Shown here: one piece after another, positions 33,628 to 46,108 of the stretch | Numbering within the stretch: the first letter of the stretch is position 1 | Layout: each line of letters opens with the position of its first letter | Source: Trichoderma breve | Taxonomy: Eukaryota; Ascomycota; Sordariomycetes; Hypocreales; Hypocreaceae | Reading direction: 5' to 3' | NCBI RefSeq assembly: GCF_028502605.1 | Contig: NW_026611593.1 | Span: 124,001 to 188,000, forward strand | DNA length: 64,000 bases | Program-made: the position numbers and the translations under genes | The notes under the pieces: model-generated | What the model saw: the letters and a program-made list of their open reading frames with translations, nothing else | Databases searched by the model: none | What the model was told of the DNA's origin: nothing

Positions 33628-36600
33628 TGTGAAATTATACAAGGAAGAAATGGGGTTGTGACAATGATCGTTTCATGCTCAGCTGTGCGTTTACCAGTCT
33701 TCCGAGTATGAGGAGAAAACAAATTGGAGTAGTCCGTCCGGCTCGCAGATTTGGGGGAGGGTGTGCAATATGGCTGGGGTCCATATCTTTCCATCCACTT
33801 CCCCGCGTCACTAATAATGGCGGCCACAAAACCTCGACCAACGCTAACTTATAGACGGGCTGCTTCTTCTGTGGGGAGCTGATAAGCCATACCCATTCAA
33901 AGCACCAAGCACCTGTAGGCAATGACTCCTGTGGCTAATTTTGAGGTTATGACTTCTTTGAGCTCTAGACTCACTGTAGAATTTCTTATTCTCCAGCAGA
34001 GTATACCATCCAAAAGCTTGGCGTCAGTACTAGATAATCACATGTTGATCATGCTGCCGTGTTCTGCTATAAGCACCTTTAGCGATCCCGCAGCGACTCC
34101 TCTGACTAACTTCACTACTCTCTGTTGAGCATTCGAGTAAGTCACCTCGGAGATATCTCGAGTAACTCCAATCACAGAGATGGGGTAAAACTTCCTTTCA
34201 AATGAAATTCCCGTCAGGTCTTAGGCTTCTACCAAGCCCATTGATAACGTCGACTTTTTGTTTGTTGTATATATCTGGCCCAGTATTCCTAGCTACTATA
34301 TTCGGAACATTCTTGTTGAACATACCGGTGTATACAATCTGCTATTCACTGGAATCGAAAGCGCAATTATACGTCTTTTACAACTAAAGGCGCCGGCTTT
34401 CATCTACTCAGTTGGGTATCTTCTTATGATCATGATGCCGGCCTTCAGTCTGTAGTGGCTAAAAAGACCATGTGGACTAAGTCAAGATGCCATAATCTCG
34501 CCGGCTATACGCATTGCTCGAGTTCATTAGCGATGTTGATTAAATAGCTGAAGAACTTACAAAATAGTCTGCTGAGCTTTGGACAGTTTCATTAAGATAG
34601 GCAGCGAGGTTCTCTTGGGGGACGCTATCTACCACCTTGTCGGTTTCCTCTGCGTTATAAGACAGGATATAACCCGACCGCGCAATGCGTTCGCAGTCAT
34701 AGTGTTCGTGGTGGTCACTGGAGTTCGGAGAAATAGTAGATACTACAGCACCTTTGCGTCTGCTTCTTTGTGTCGCAACGGAAATGGGAACAACGATTTC
34801 GTCTGCACTGGAATTGGTTAGTCACAGATCATTTCTCCTTTGACTATTGCCAAAGTAGTGATCTCTTTTGCAACCGGAATCTTGTTATACCGACTGAGTC
34901 CCAACAGCTTCCAACCAGTTGCAAGAGCATCCGTCATCGCTTCTCAGATCCGCGGATTGCAACGTCCGCATACTCCGTGGCTATATACATTCGAGAAGCC
35001 GGTGTATAATTGTTCATCTGTTGCCTCTCGAGGTGGGTCATTACTCAACACGAATACGAGAGGAAACAGCTCCGAATGTGTTTTCTAATAATGCCACCTG
35101 GTAAAGAAGAATTTCATTTAACGTAGAGTTGCAAAATCTGTAAACATGGGTTGCGTATTGAGAGTAAATATTGGTCAATAAGACAGAAACGCAATTTCCA
35201 AGTTCGATGCTTTCAAGCACATCGTCTTCTCTGCTAGTTAATGCCTATAGTTTAGATGTTTCTTCTCTTAAAATGAAATCTTGCATAAAAATTGGAGATA
35301 GCCTTCTTTAGATCTTGAGCGGAAAAGGTTGAGTTCTATGATCGCAATTCCATCGGGTTAAGCTCCCAAAGCTAATCCTGGGGAGAATTCGCAATGCAAA
35401 ATTACAGCTACCACCTGCTTATGATGGCAATATTTACCGAGGTGCGCGTGAGATGCTTAACTAGTGGCTGTAAGCTGTCGTTACGAAACATTAGGTAGTA
35501 CTAGGCAGTCTCCCTTGTCGAATCAACACATGCTACTACGGAGGTAAACGTAGCCTTAACTAGCTAGTAGTGCAACCAGTGGTTGAACTAAGTATTGGCA
35601 CAAAAGCTGGCGCACACATTCCTCGTTCTGAGTTGCCTTCCATTACATAAGTGGATCTTACGGTATGACCAGTAGCAATCCAGACTATTCTACTTGACCA
35701 AGGCAGTACTGTTGACAAGGGGTTAGTGCTGCCGTCATTTTACCGCTCTAAAAGGCGAAGGGTTGGGTACTGGTACACAACCCATACCCTTACAAGATGA
35801 AAAGTAATCCGTGAGTAAATCCGGATTACTCTCATTCTTGCAGCCAGATGCGAAAATCATAGATAAATAGGCAAATTCAAGGGGTTGTAGGGTTTGCGAG
35901 ATACAGTGACAAACAATGTGTTGATTGTTTTGCGCCGTACGACTACATGAGATTTACACTGTATTTAGTTAAAAGGCAAGCGACACCTAGAAAGCAAAGG
36001 AGTTAACCTTTATCAGACGTTAGGTGGTGTAATTTCCTGGATCATTTCCGTGTTGTGAAATCTGTCTGTAATACGTAAAGAGAAATAAAATATGCTCCTG
36101 CGCTTTGATGGCCTTAATACGACACTATGGTCAGATATATATCATCGAGTTTTGCGTTCTATCGAGACCGTGAATTATTACCTTGTGAGTTGACTATCTT
36201 AAGTATCCTTGCCAAAATTCATGGCAGATATGTTCCTATATGGTAAGTGATGAAGAACAACATTCAGTCACTCGTCCATTCAGGGTACACCAGGAGTGTA
36301 AAGTTGTTTGTTTTTAGTAAATGAGTCGTTTTGGAGCATCATAAAAATGTTGGTAAAATAGCGTTTAGACGGACATGATGTCCCATGGAGGATGATTAAG
36401 CTCTGATATGATACTCGCACCATCAAGCATGCTATTGACAATGCAGCAAAACTTTGCTCACACCACTGATTGAGTATCAATGTTTGCTCTAAGTGGCGTT
36501 TAATGTTGTATGAATAGTCCTCTTAAGATTTCGTGTACAAATACAGATGCGCAGTAAACGAATTGTTGGAGCTGCCGAAATACAACGAGATGAAATGATA

Positions 36601-37233
36601 GCTCATTTAGAAGGAATTTCATGACCCCAGATGACAGAAGTAAACTGGATGGCTGCTAAGGCGTACAAACGAGTATCTTGTTTAGTCCAAAATATCTTTT
36701 TCGTATTATGTTTCGGTCTTCCCGAATGTAGTATTTACCCTATTGTTCTCATACCCACGCACGTTGATTAGTTTCTTTCCAACCTTTTGTCTCAACGTGT
36801 AGGCCTAGTAACTGCTATATTAAGACTACAACACCTTGTTTGTCAGCATGCTGCATCGGGCCGATTAAGCTTCTTACGTGCGGCCGCGCAAGGGATCCAA
36901 TTGCAACATAGTCCTTTTAGGCAGCTGGCTAAATAAGCAACGTTAGAATGTTGTGCTTTCAATGAGACATTGCCTTCAAGAGGATAAGTTGATATAAGAC
37001 GAAGTGTATCATATCGGGGTATTAACTGGCCGCGTCTGCCTTCTATTGTTCCGAAGATCCCTATCCCGGTAGATCAACGTTAAAGTTATTTATAAAGTAC
37101 AAGGCTGTAAATCTATATAATAGGGTCCTTATTGCCGTGGACATGATGTTGTTTCTTCTCGACCGCTTTTTTTCGATCAACCTGTTCTCCCCTTCAAGCT
37201 TAAATAAAGTTCAAATAATTAACACTCATCAAA
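33628..37233. other. 3.6-kb interval without a confident gene
   Basis: Several plus-strand frames between 33922 and 35104 are hydrophobic in places (for example 34202-34455) and could be remains of a membrane-protein gene. They are broken across frames and match no family I can name. From 35100 to 37100 the DNA is AT-rich and featureless. The final stretch includes the promoter of the secreted-protein gene, with TATAATAG-like sequence near 37117. Confidence 0.45.
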
Positions 37234-37868
37234 ATGCGGTCTAACCTCTTTGCTCTGGCTTTTGCCGCTGTCGGTGTCAGTGCTGCTCCGGCTGCCGACA
37301 CCACCCTCACCGCGGACCAGGCCACAACCATCCTCAAGAGTCTTATTGACTCTCTCCAAGCCGCTGGAGATCTTCGAGCCTCTCTGCAGAAAGCCACTCC
37401 ACAGTTTACTGAGGAAAATGCTGCTTCTCCTTATCAGGCGCGTTCAGAGAAAAGCGAGAAGTACTGTGGGAGTAGCTAACACTGAAGAAATAGGCTCTTG
37501 CAGACAGCTTCATCAGCACATTGAACCTCTTGCCGCCCAGCAACAACGGCGACTTTGACATCGGCCCCGCCACTGATGCACAAGCTGCTACGATTTGCTC
37601 TTTGGTTCCCAAGTTTGAGGCTGCTGGTACTCATGCGAGCGATACGCTTATTAATGTGCCCGGATTCCAAGACGACAATACTGGCCCTGCACGTACGGCG
37701 GCACTCAACTTGGGCTTTGCATTGGATAATCTAGGTTGGCAGTTGAACATGTTTCACTGGGGCTTTATTAACTCTGGTGCGGCACTTACATGTGACAAGG
37801 CTACCCAGGATGCCTTTTACACTGTACCCAACTTGCTTATGAATGCTGGCGATGCTATCATCTACTAG
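37234..37868 (+). CDS. Small secreted protein of unknown function
   Basis: Two exons (37234-37437, 37494-37868) give 192 residues. The first 18-20 residues (MRSNLFALAFAAVGVSAAPA) are a clear signal peptide. The mature protein is Ala/Leu-rich and helical, with two cysteines that could form one disulphide, and ends in an aromatic segment (LGWQLNMFHWGFIN). I do not recognise a family. The chosen splice uses a GC donor (CAG|GCGCGT) because it gives an uninterrupted PYQ-ALADSFIST join in phase. A GT donor at 37442 with the acceptor at 37502 would also keep the frame and change only a few residues. Long gene-poor DNA lies on both sides. Confidence 0.78.
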
Positions 37869-39103
37869 GAGTAGTGATTTTAGCACAAGTACTACAGCAG
37901 GTACTTGATTCAAATTTTAGATGGGTATATATTCGAATATTATGTCACTTATATGTATTCTCTTCGGCCTAGCCTCCATGTCCTTTCGCAGGCTCCCATG
38001 TGTCCCAAACCAAAATAGCCTTTTGTGATTTCATTACGTTCAATTTTTTGGTCGTTGAACCTAACTTGTTGTCTCGTTCTCTCGTTCAGCTTCTGCAGAC
38101 GAGTGGCACGCTCCGACTGACCGACCGCAAAACCGGAACGTGCCACTTGTTTTCGGCATTTGCCCTGCGATAATCCCAGCGCTATTGGTTTGCGAAATGC
38201 GGGGTAAAAGATCCACTGCGTCTCCCTGTTGATTGTTGCGAGATGTACGGAGAACAGAGCAGTAGTAGCAGCAGTCTATGTTTAATTTTTGAGAAATTTC
38301 TTCAATAATCTGCAATGTAATTGAGTTATAGAAATACTGCTGCTGGTTGTATCTTGGTGGAAAATTTAATATGCTGTGTGGTGAGAATACTGAAGACACT
38401 TTTACCTGTCTCTCTGTCTGTTCCAGTTTAGTGATTGCAGGTTACATATTGTATACCGAGCTTATCGCTGTATTTCGTATCGCAGAAGCACTCTCATTAC
38501 TCTAGCCCGTTGCTCTTTAGTGTTTGGTAATAAACCAGCAGGCACAAGTGCTGATATAGATAACATTTGTTTTTCCCCTTTTGCGAGGAGAGCTATTAGA
38601 GAATGTGGTTCGTTATGTGTTTCACAAGATTCGACTCCCACGCAGCAACACGTCTAAAAGTGGCGCTCTAGCCATGCGCGCGAGCGACTTGCGGTTCGAC
38701 CGCAACGTTTGCGGCTATTCGAGCAATGTAAATAATTAGGATCCTGAATTTTAACATGCTGAGATATCTTCTTGCCAAAAAGTTCGGCAGTTCTTTCACC
38801 TGCAAGTTGTAGGGGCCGATATATGGCACATTAGTGAGGGAGAAGATGGCTGAAAGTGCATGCCCCAATTGGATATGCCATATTCCCCCAGATTCTGGAC
38901 GCGCCACCCCGGATTAGAGGAGATGGATCATTAAAAGTAACCAGCTAGGCCCAATAAGTACTGGAAGTTATTAACTTTTCGCCCCGCAGTCCCCAGGTCT
39001 TCAGGCAATGTTTTTATTTGTCTTCTCCTGTACGAAGTTGCCTCCAATAACACCTCTCTTCCACAGCAATGCATACTAAGGGTTGAAATCGGTTCTCCTA
39101 GCA
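37869..39103. other. Intergenic, no gene recognised
   Basis: These 1.2 kb separate the secreted-protein gene from the double-zinc regulator. No open frame is convincing. The promoter of the regulator should lie in the last part. Confidence 0.5.
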
Positions 39104-41927
39104 ATGTCTCCGCCAAATAATCGAGGAGCTCTCTCTCATTCACTACAATGCCCTCATTGTACCAAAGCGTTCTCTCGCCCGAGTCACCTCGATCGGCATC
39201 AATTAACTCATCTCCCCCCGAGCCTGAAAGCCGTCCTACCATGTCCTCGCTGTGACAAGTCGTTTTCGAGACGCGACGTTTTGTTTCGCCATTTGCGTGC
39301 CTTTCATTTAGTGAAGCAGCCAAACATTAAACGGTCGATGAGAAAGTCGTGTTATCGTTGTGTCATCAAAAAGCGGAAATGCGAACGAGCACGACCCTGT
39401 GGAGGGTGTATTGAGTCCCAGGTTCCGTGTGAGTACGGATCGCCAGAACCTGGAGAATCGGGGGTTAAGAACATCGATATGCCACAACAATCGAAGAAAG
39501 ACTCACAGCCGCCTCTCTCGGCACAAGAAGGGCGAGAACTGGATGATCTCGGGTTTGGTGGTATCTCATCGAGATTGAGTCCACCTGAAGCTGCACATGA
39601 CGAACTTTTCCCACACGCCCTTCAAACTCCAGTATCTTACTCTGGGGATGAGCCTGCTGCCTCATCCTGCTGCAATATCTCTCAAGATGGATCTTTTCAC
39701 TCGATACCTGCAGAACTTTCTCCTACACTGCCGTCTAGCTCAACTATATTTCCCGTCTCACAGTCCGTTGCTGGCGAAATATTTTCGCATGTCAATGACT
39801 ACATCCCTGGAAATGAAGAGGGAGTGCCCTTAACCTATTCATTTTCTGGTTTGCCTGACTTTCGAACGACTGGTCTTGACTGGCTTAGTGTTGATATGCC
39901 CAACTTTGGTCTCAACTCTGAACCGTGGGCTATTGCAAGTATTTTGAACCACCCCAACACCCAGTCGCCTACCAGTTCGAATCAATCTGGGTTTGACACA
40001 GAAAGAATTATTCCACCCCATTCTTATCAGCCTCGCACCCCGCCAACTGCCAAAAGCAGAACAGGAAATTTGGTGAATAGCCACAATCTGCATCCAGTAG
40101 AATCCAGCTATACAGGACAACCTTGGCCATTTGACCAAGCCCGAGATTCACCTCCCCATCGGTACTCTTTACCACCTCTGAGAGACATTCTAAGAAGCAC
40201 ATCAGGCAACCGAAACAAGCGCCTGAACAGCCTAGTGTCATTTCTTTCCGACGGCTATCTTCCGAACCTATCGTCTGTGGAAGATAGTAATGCCCCTCAG
40301 GTATTTGGCGATTTACACAGACTACTTGATCTTTATTTCTCGCGATTTCACGATATCCAACCGATTATCCACCGGCCAACTTGGAACATGTTTTCTTGTC
40401 CGACAATCCTTCTCACCTCAATGGCTTGCGTGGGAGCGCTGCTCTCAGATGATGAACAGGATACAGAGCTTTCATCGATGCTTAGTGAAATTTGCTTACC
40501 AATGATTTCATGGCTGGTAAGTCATTACTGCACTGGACAAAGTAAATCATCTACGATTACACGCACTAAACAAGTATAACATAGGGTGCTACAGATGGAG
40601 GGAATTACCGAGACATCTCTTATCTTAATGCGCTCTGCCTGCATCAAATCTACTCTCTCGGATCTGGAAATAGACAACTCTATCAAAATGCTGACCGTTC
40701 CAGAGGTGTTTTGATTGGAAGTTTACGAGGCATGGGCCTTTTAGGCTCCTCATCATGGGGCATCATGGACGAAACCCAAGACACTACTGAACTACCTGGG
40801 GCTGAAAACGACATGGGGCTTTTGAATCGTCAATGGCTATCTTGGGTTGGCCAAGAACACGAATGCAGATCAGCTTGGGCCGCATTCGAATACGATTGCA
40901 GCCTCTGTACTCTTACTAGCCGCCGAGGAGCTATTGACCTGAGCGAACTGCCTCGAAAGTTGCCCTGTAATGAATCATTATGGGGTGCTACGTCAGCACA
41001 AGCTTGGTTGGCGCTCCGATCACATCTAAGCATCTCCCCAAGCCTTTCAAATACTTTAAAAGACATATTTTCAGGGAAACAGATGAGTAATTCCTTGGGG
41101 ACATGGGCTCGAAGACTTTGCTCGCAGGTCATAGGGCGCCTCTTGTGGGATTTGAAACAGCTAGAGGTGGTGGCAATGCCGGAGCATTTCGGCCTTCCCT
41201 CCCTTCTAGGTGCACACCAACAATCCAAAAAACTTTTACTGCGTTCTCTTAACCACTTACTTGGCTCCATGGCCTCTCCTTCCAACACCCCTGAGCTGAT
41301 TAGTTACAAGTAAGTAACGCATTGCCAAGTTCATAGACGAACAAGCTAACAGCTGGTAGCATATCTGGACTTCTTTGCAATTACTCACACCTCTATGCTG
41401 CTGAGGATATAATGGATGCTATTATCTACATAGTTCGCCATCACATATCACAGGATTCTTCGAAGAATCTATATAACGTAGAAGTCGCCCAAATGAGGTT
41501 GAGATCCGCATTCACACAAGACGCTCACAAGGGCAGAATGCTCCTCTGGCACGCGGCACAAATCGTTGGCATTGCTAACGAGTACCTGGTCTCGGCGCCA
41601 TGCGAAATCATGCGCGTGTTCATGGCTTACATCTTCATACTGGCCTATTCTACATATGGCCCACGGTTTGCGTCTTCTGCCAACGACCAAGCACCTCTGC
41701 GGCTGGACCTTCCATGCCACGAGAACACGTCTCGAAGACGCTCTGTTGCAGACTGGGTTAGCATAGGAGGGCCGGTAGGTTTGGGATCTATCAAGAATGT
41801 GTTTGACGACGGTTGTGTCTCTAGTTTAAGTCGTGATGCGCAGGTTATAATGCAACGATTACGTTGTTGGGGCTTGGCAGGCAAATTCTGCAAAATTCTT
41901 CATGTTTTCGAGACTAGAGGGTTTTAG
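39104..41927 (+). CDS. C2H2 plus Zn(II)2Cys6 dual zinc-finger transcription factor
   Basis: Three exons (39104-40516, 40585-41309, 41360-41927) give 901 residues. The ATG at 39104 lies just ahead of two classical C2H2 fingers (Cys16/Cys19/His32/His36 and Cys47/Cys50/His63/His68). A binuclear cluster at residues 83-109 follows directly, CYRCVIKKRKC...CGGCIESQVPC (CX2CX6CX5CX2CX6C). The rest contains a fungal-specific regulatory domain (LHRLLDLYFSRFHDIQPIIH; LGATDGGNYRDISYLNALCL). The C2H2-C6 pairing is a known fungal class; the two modules may contact adjacent DNA half-sites. Neighbours are a cyclase-family enzyme (convergent, 113 bp) and a small secreted protein upstream. Its targets are unknown. 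Confidence 0.9.
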
Positions 41928-42040
41928 ATAGATGTCATAGCTATGAGTTTAACCAGCGCAGCTTAACGTTCCCATGCTAACGGCATTGAGTATTTATCGA
42001 AAAAGATTCATAGCACATATAGTAATGATACAATGATGGA

Positions 42041-43114
42041 TTAAAAAATAGCGATACAGTTTGGAGGGCTGCTTACACCACCAGGCATGTTGAGCGGTGA
42101 TGCGACGACAAAGAACTCCCATCTCTGTTCTTCCTTGCAAATTCGACTGAGCTCTTCTAGGTCGAACAATTCTCCAACAGGCATGCCCCAGCCAGCAATT
42201 AAATACTCGTGGAGAAATACACCAGGCGCATCTCCCTGGTCTCCATTGCGCCGGTATGATTGCTTCGGAGGATAAACCTCGAAGGATATGGCATCACTCG
42301 CAACAGCAGAGAATCTTGTATTCCAAATCCATTTTAGAACTTCTTCCGTGCCTTCAACACCTGCATGAAGAGGGTTTGAACTCTGCGCATAAGCAAGCTT
42401 ATCCGCCGGAGTCATTTTGGTATCCCATTCTTTCGTGACTCCAATGCGAACAAAGAGAATATCACCGTGGCGAAAATTGATGTCTTCTTCTTTTGCAATT
42501 TCCAGAAGAACTTCCAATGACACTCCATGATCGGAAAAGGTGCTGTACTCTATCCCGTGCCGCTCCGCGTACGAAACGTAGTCAAGGAGCACGCCTCGAC
42601 CGCATATACCCTGTTTTGCCCAATGTTGTATCCCAATGCGCGTATTCTTTCGGTCTTCAATCTCTGCCGAGGTGACACCGCCATAGAACAGTCGCTGTTT
42701 GGGGTTGTCTTTCGTAGGAAACGGAGCTGAGAAGTGGCGCAGCCCATCCCACTGTGAAGACTGTTGTGGATTGAACACATAGAGATCGTCAAAAGCCGTA
42801 CCATTGAGGAGAGGAATGATGTGGTGCTGTGCCGGGGCTCTGTTGAAATTGGCGACATCCAGCTTTGTTAAGTCCCAATTAAGGGATATGCGACGGCCAG
42901 TCTTGATGCATGATGCAGCAGCAGATGCCACGACATCAGGGGTGAGAAGGACAAGGCGGCCCAAACCTTCTTCGGCAGACTGAGAAGGAAATGGCCAGAC
43001 TTGGCGGGGATTTGGGAGACGGTCGAAAGGTAGTGAATTCAGGTTAACAGGAATATCTGGAGATTCCTGTAGCAACGCGATGGGCTCAATGTCTGATACA
43101 GAACGCGTATGCAT
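42041..43114 (-). CDS. Cyclase-family protein (kynurenine-formamidase-like fold)
   Basis: A single exon encodes 357 residues starting MHTRSVSDIEPIALL. The segment SSQWDGLRHFSAPFP occupies the place of the HxGTHxDxP metal-binding motif of the cyclase family (PF04199), in the form usual for fungal members. GRGVLLDYVSYAERHG, DILFVRIGV and FLHEYLIAGWGMPVGELFDLEEL are further family landmarks. Relatives are metal-dependent hydrolases or cyclases acting on formamides, lactones or lactams; many fungal members sit in metabolite clusters without known activity. No signal peptide is present. It converges with the double-zinc regulator. Its upstream region carries the second palindromic element, 225 bp before the start. 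Confidence 0.82.
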   Translation of the reverse strand: MHTRSVSDIEPIALLQESPDIPVNLNSLPFDRLPNPRQVWPFPSQSAEEGLGRLVLLTPDVVASAAASCIKTGRRISLNWDLTKLDVANFNRAPAQHHIIPLLNGTAFDDLYVFNPQQSSQWDGLRHFSAPFPTKDNPKQRLFYGGVTSAEIEDRKNTRIGIQHWAKQGICGRGVLLDYVSYAERHGIEYSTFSDHGVSLEVLLEIAKEEDINFRHGDILFVRIGVTKEWDTKMTPADKLAYAQSSNPLHAGVEGTEEVLKWIWNTRFSAVASDAISFEVYPPKQSYRRNGDQGDAPGVFLHEYLIAGWGMPVGELFDLEELSRICKEEQRWEFFVVASPLNMPGGVSSPPNCIAIF

Positions 43115-43753
43115 CTTTATGATATAATTTTGAGAGTAGTTTTACAAGGTAGCTTCCGATATTAGCATCGCATTCGTGAGAGAAAGTTATCACTCGGGTT
43201 TTTTCTCTCTCTTTCAAATCCCCAGTTCTCATTCCATGGATCCTTACCGCAACCCCCCGCTTCTCCGCAAATTAACAGACGGGAGCTATCTGCTCCCCAG
43301 GCGGAGTGTACCACTTCCTCTACGCGTTGGCGTGGCAAGTAGGGTGCAAAAAACACCGCCGCTCATCACCTACAATTTCATAGTGTAGACCGGCAGTGTT
43401 TTTTGCACCCCGCATGCGTGGGTATCCCCGCCTCCAGCATTTCAATAGAGTGGTACGCTCCGAGCTGCTTGCCACTGAGCTGTGCACGCGCTTGGCGCAA
43501 TGGTTTCATGCTGCGTTACCACGCTTGATTAGTGTGACCAGAGCGATGCGTTTGCATTCCTCCCTTCCTGTCTCGGGAGTATAATGATGCCATGGAGCCC
43601 CTTCAGCCCCCAGCCTTCCTACAGCATTGCCGTTTTCCTTTTACACTTCCACACACAATTTTCAGATATACCAAAGAAGAGAAAGCGATAACAACTGCAG
43701 TATATGATATTGGCCACGACTGGGCCGGACAGCTTTGATTCAGCGTCTTCAAA
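43115..43753. promoter_or_regulatory. Divergent interval, cyclase / sugar transporter
   Basis: The interval spans 639 bp between divergent starts and contains the second 78-bp palindromic element. No gene is recognised. Confidence 0.5.
43339..43416 (-). mobile_element. 78-bp MITE-like palindromic element, copy 2
   Basis: The reverse complement of this stretch matches the copy at 10762-10839 at 77 of 78 positions. The single difference is a C-to-T change at a CpG in one terminal arm (CACCG to CACTG). The arms again begin GGGTGCAAAAAACAC. Flanks outside the 78 bp are unrelated between copies, as expected for independent insertions. The element sits between divergent promoters. Confidence 0.78.
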
Positions 43754-45583
43754 ATGGTCGTCTCTCATGCTACACTCTACAATCGCCTAGTGACCGTCGC
43801 GGTCGCTTTTGGCTCTCTTGTAAGCCTCCCGCTACTGAATCAAGTATACTAGAAGATTCTAAGATGTTAGACATACGGATACTGCTCTTCAATCATTGGC
43901 AGTACGATTGGCCAGCCGGGATGGTATGCCTACTTTGACCTTCCCCCAAGTGGCACTCCTGGTTATGCAACAAAAACCACTTCGGCAATTGCTACCGCCA
44001 ATGGTATATATAGCGCGGGCGGTGCTGTTGGCTCTCTATTTATTATGTGGGCGGCATCGGCTCTGGGAAGGAAGCAGTCGATCCAAATCGGGGGGTTCTT
44101 CGCTCTCCTGGGGGGCGCTCTTCAAGGGGGTGCCGTGAATATCGGGTACGTTGGCTTGACTTTACTATTCATAATAATCCAATTTGAAGACGTTAAGCTA
44201 ATTGTGCCTATTTCAAAATCTTAAGTATGTTTCAGGCAGGACGCTTTTTGGCAGGTGTCGGCATTGGCATCCTGGTAACAGTATGCCCTATGTATATGAG
44301 CGAGTTGGCGCCACCTGAGAAGCGCGGCTGGCTGGTCGGTCACCACGCAATTTTCGTTGTCTTTGGATATATGCTTTCAAGTTGGCTTGGATTTGCATGC
44401 TACTTTGCTACAGCTCAACAGCCGGACTTTGCATGGCGCTTCCCTCTTTGCATGCAATGCTTTGGCCCTCTGGTGCTGCTAATAGCATCACTATGGATCC
44501 CAGAATCACCTCGGTGGCTTTTGCAGAAAGGCAAGCTAGAAGAAGCATGGATAGTTGTGTTGAATCTCAGAAGGTCGCCAGAAGACCAAGAAAATATGGC
44601 TGCAAAAGAGGAACTCTATCAGATCCGAGCCCAGATTACACTTGACGCTGCAAGGCTAAAGGCTATTGGATGCGGGCCATGGATGGCCGTGATCAAGAAG
44701 AAGAGTTATCGGAAAAGAATGATTATTGGATTTCTAACTCAATGGGGTGCCGAATTTGCTGGACCTCTTATCATTGTGAGTCTCCCCTTCTCCGCTATTA
44801 GCATTCGTCGCTAATTCGACAGAATAATTACTCGGTCATACTATATACCAATTTGGGTCAAACGGGTTACATGCCTCTGTTGCTCTCCGCACTCTGGCTC
44901 ACCACCGCTGGCTTGATTTACAATCCATTTGGCGCCTGGCTACATGATAAGGTCAATTCGCGAAGGTGGATGTTCATGGTTGGTCTATTCGGCTGTTTAA
45001 TTACCACCAGCGGGCTCGCGGCCTGCGTGGCCCAATTCGCAGGGACGTCGAACAAGGCTGGCAATGCAGCGGGAGTATTCTTCATTTTTCTATACCTTGC
45101 ATTTCAAGGGTAAGTTACTGTATACGATATTAAAAATTCGTCCATTCTTTGAGTAAAGACCATTGGCTAACGGATGCTAACAGAACCGGTTGCGATACGA
45201 CGATGTATATATATGTTGCCGAGATCTTTCCTACAGAAATTCGTCCCATTGGCATGGGGTTTTCTCTTTTCGGGCAATTCTCCAGCACTATCATTCTCCT
45301 ACAAACTGCACCGATTGGAATCGTCAATGTTGGCTGGAAATACTATCTTGTCATCATCATCTGGTGTATCTTCTTTATCCCAATCGTGTATTTCTTCTTT
45401 CCCGAAACAGCCAAACTGTCATTGGAAGAAATTTCGGCACGCTTCGGGGATGATGTTGCAGTCCATGTTACTGACGTCCCAGATGAGGAGCGCAGAGAGC
45501 TGGATGATTTTTTGAAAGGAAAAGATGTTGTTCATTTGGAGGAATCGCAGGATCCAAGTGGTGGTGGCAGCATAAAATCTTAG
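43754..45583 (+). CDS. MFS sugar-porter family transporter
   Basis: Five exons (43754-43819, 43871-44145, 44226-44775, 44823-45109, 45184-45583) join to 525 residues. The ATG at 43754 opens MVVSHATLYNRLV. Sugar-porter signatures are GRFLAGVGIGI after TM4, PESPRWLLQKG at the end of TM6, a GR motif (SALGRKQS) in loop 2-3, and FFPETAKLSLEEI after TM12. About twelve hydrophobic segments are seen. Such proton symporters or facilitators bring mono- or disaccharides across the plasma membrane. The adjacent nuclease and cellulase genes fit a nutrient-scavenging neighbourhood, but the sugar is not predictable. It is divergent from the cyclase gene, with the palindromic element between them. Confidence 0.92.
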
Positions 45584-46108
45584 CAAGAACGAGATTGGTA
45601 ATATCGCCACATGCATGTAGCTCAAATTGAGCAAAAACTAATAGGATCTATGACAATGGTGTAATGTTTTAAACTTAGAAATACCTCTCGGTATTTGTCG
45701 AAGTGATGGCCCAGGCGTTGATGTAGTGATTGAGTCTACGGGATGTACCGCTGCGCCTCGGATGAAAGTGTAGCCAATTATCTTCCGCGGAGTATTCTCT
45801 ATTAGGAATTCGGTCGGAGCACGGAAGCTCTACTTTTCTACCACGATTAGAGGGATTTTTGTCTCTATCTATCTACGTTCTGGCTGGTTTAAAAGTATGA
45901 GTCTCTGCTAGTATGCTTCGATTAAACAAATTCTTTTTCCTTCATTAAGGTTGTATTCATTAATATTACTTTCTGAGGTTCAATCTCCAGCTAGCAGTAG
46001 GCTCTCGCAGCCGTAAGGGGAAAATCTTGAATACTCGAATCACAGTCATTTGAATGGCCTCGAATCCCATATCAAAACTAGTCATTATTCGTTATATGTG
46101 GCCGTTCT
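45584..46108. other. Intergenic between convergent genes
   Basis: This 525-bp AT-rich spacer separates the transporter and RNase stops. Nothing coding is seen. Confidence 0.5.

Noticed and set aside
34202..35104. Hydrophobic plus-strand frames suggesting a transporter gene
   Set aside because: The frames cannot be joined with GT-AG introns into a recognisable family and contain repeated stops; noted only as possible relic.
38610..38665. Possible tRNA T-arm (GATTCGACTCCCAC)
   Set aside because: The flanking bases do not form the T-stem or an acceptor stem; no tRNA gene could be folded here or at similar GGTTCGA strings (5330, 23034).
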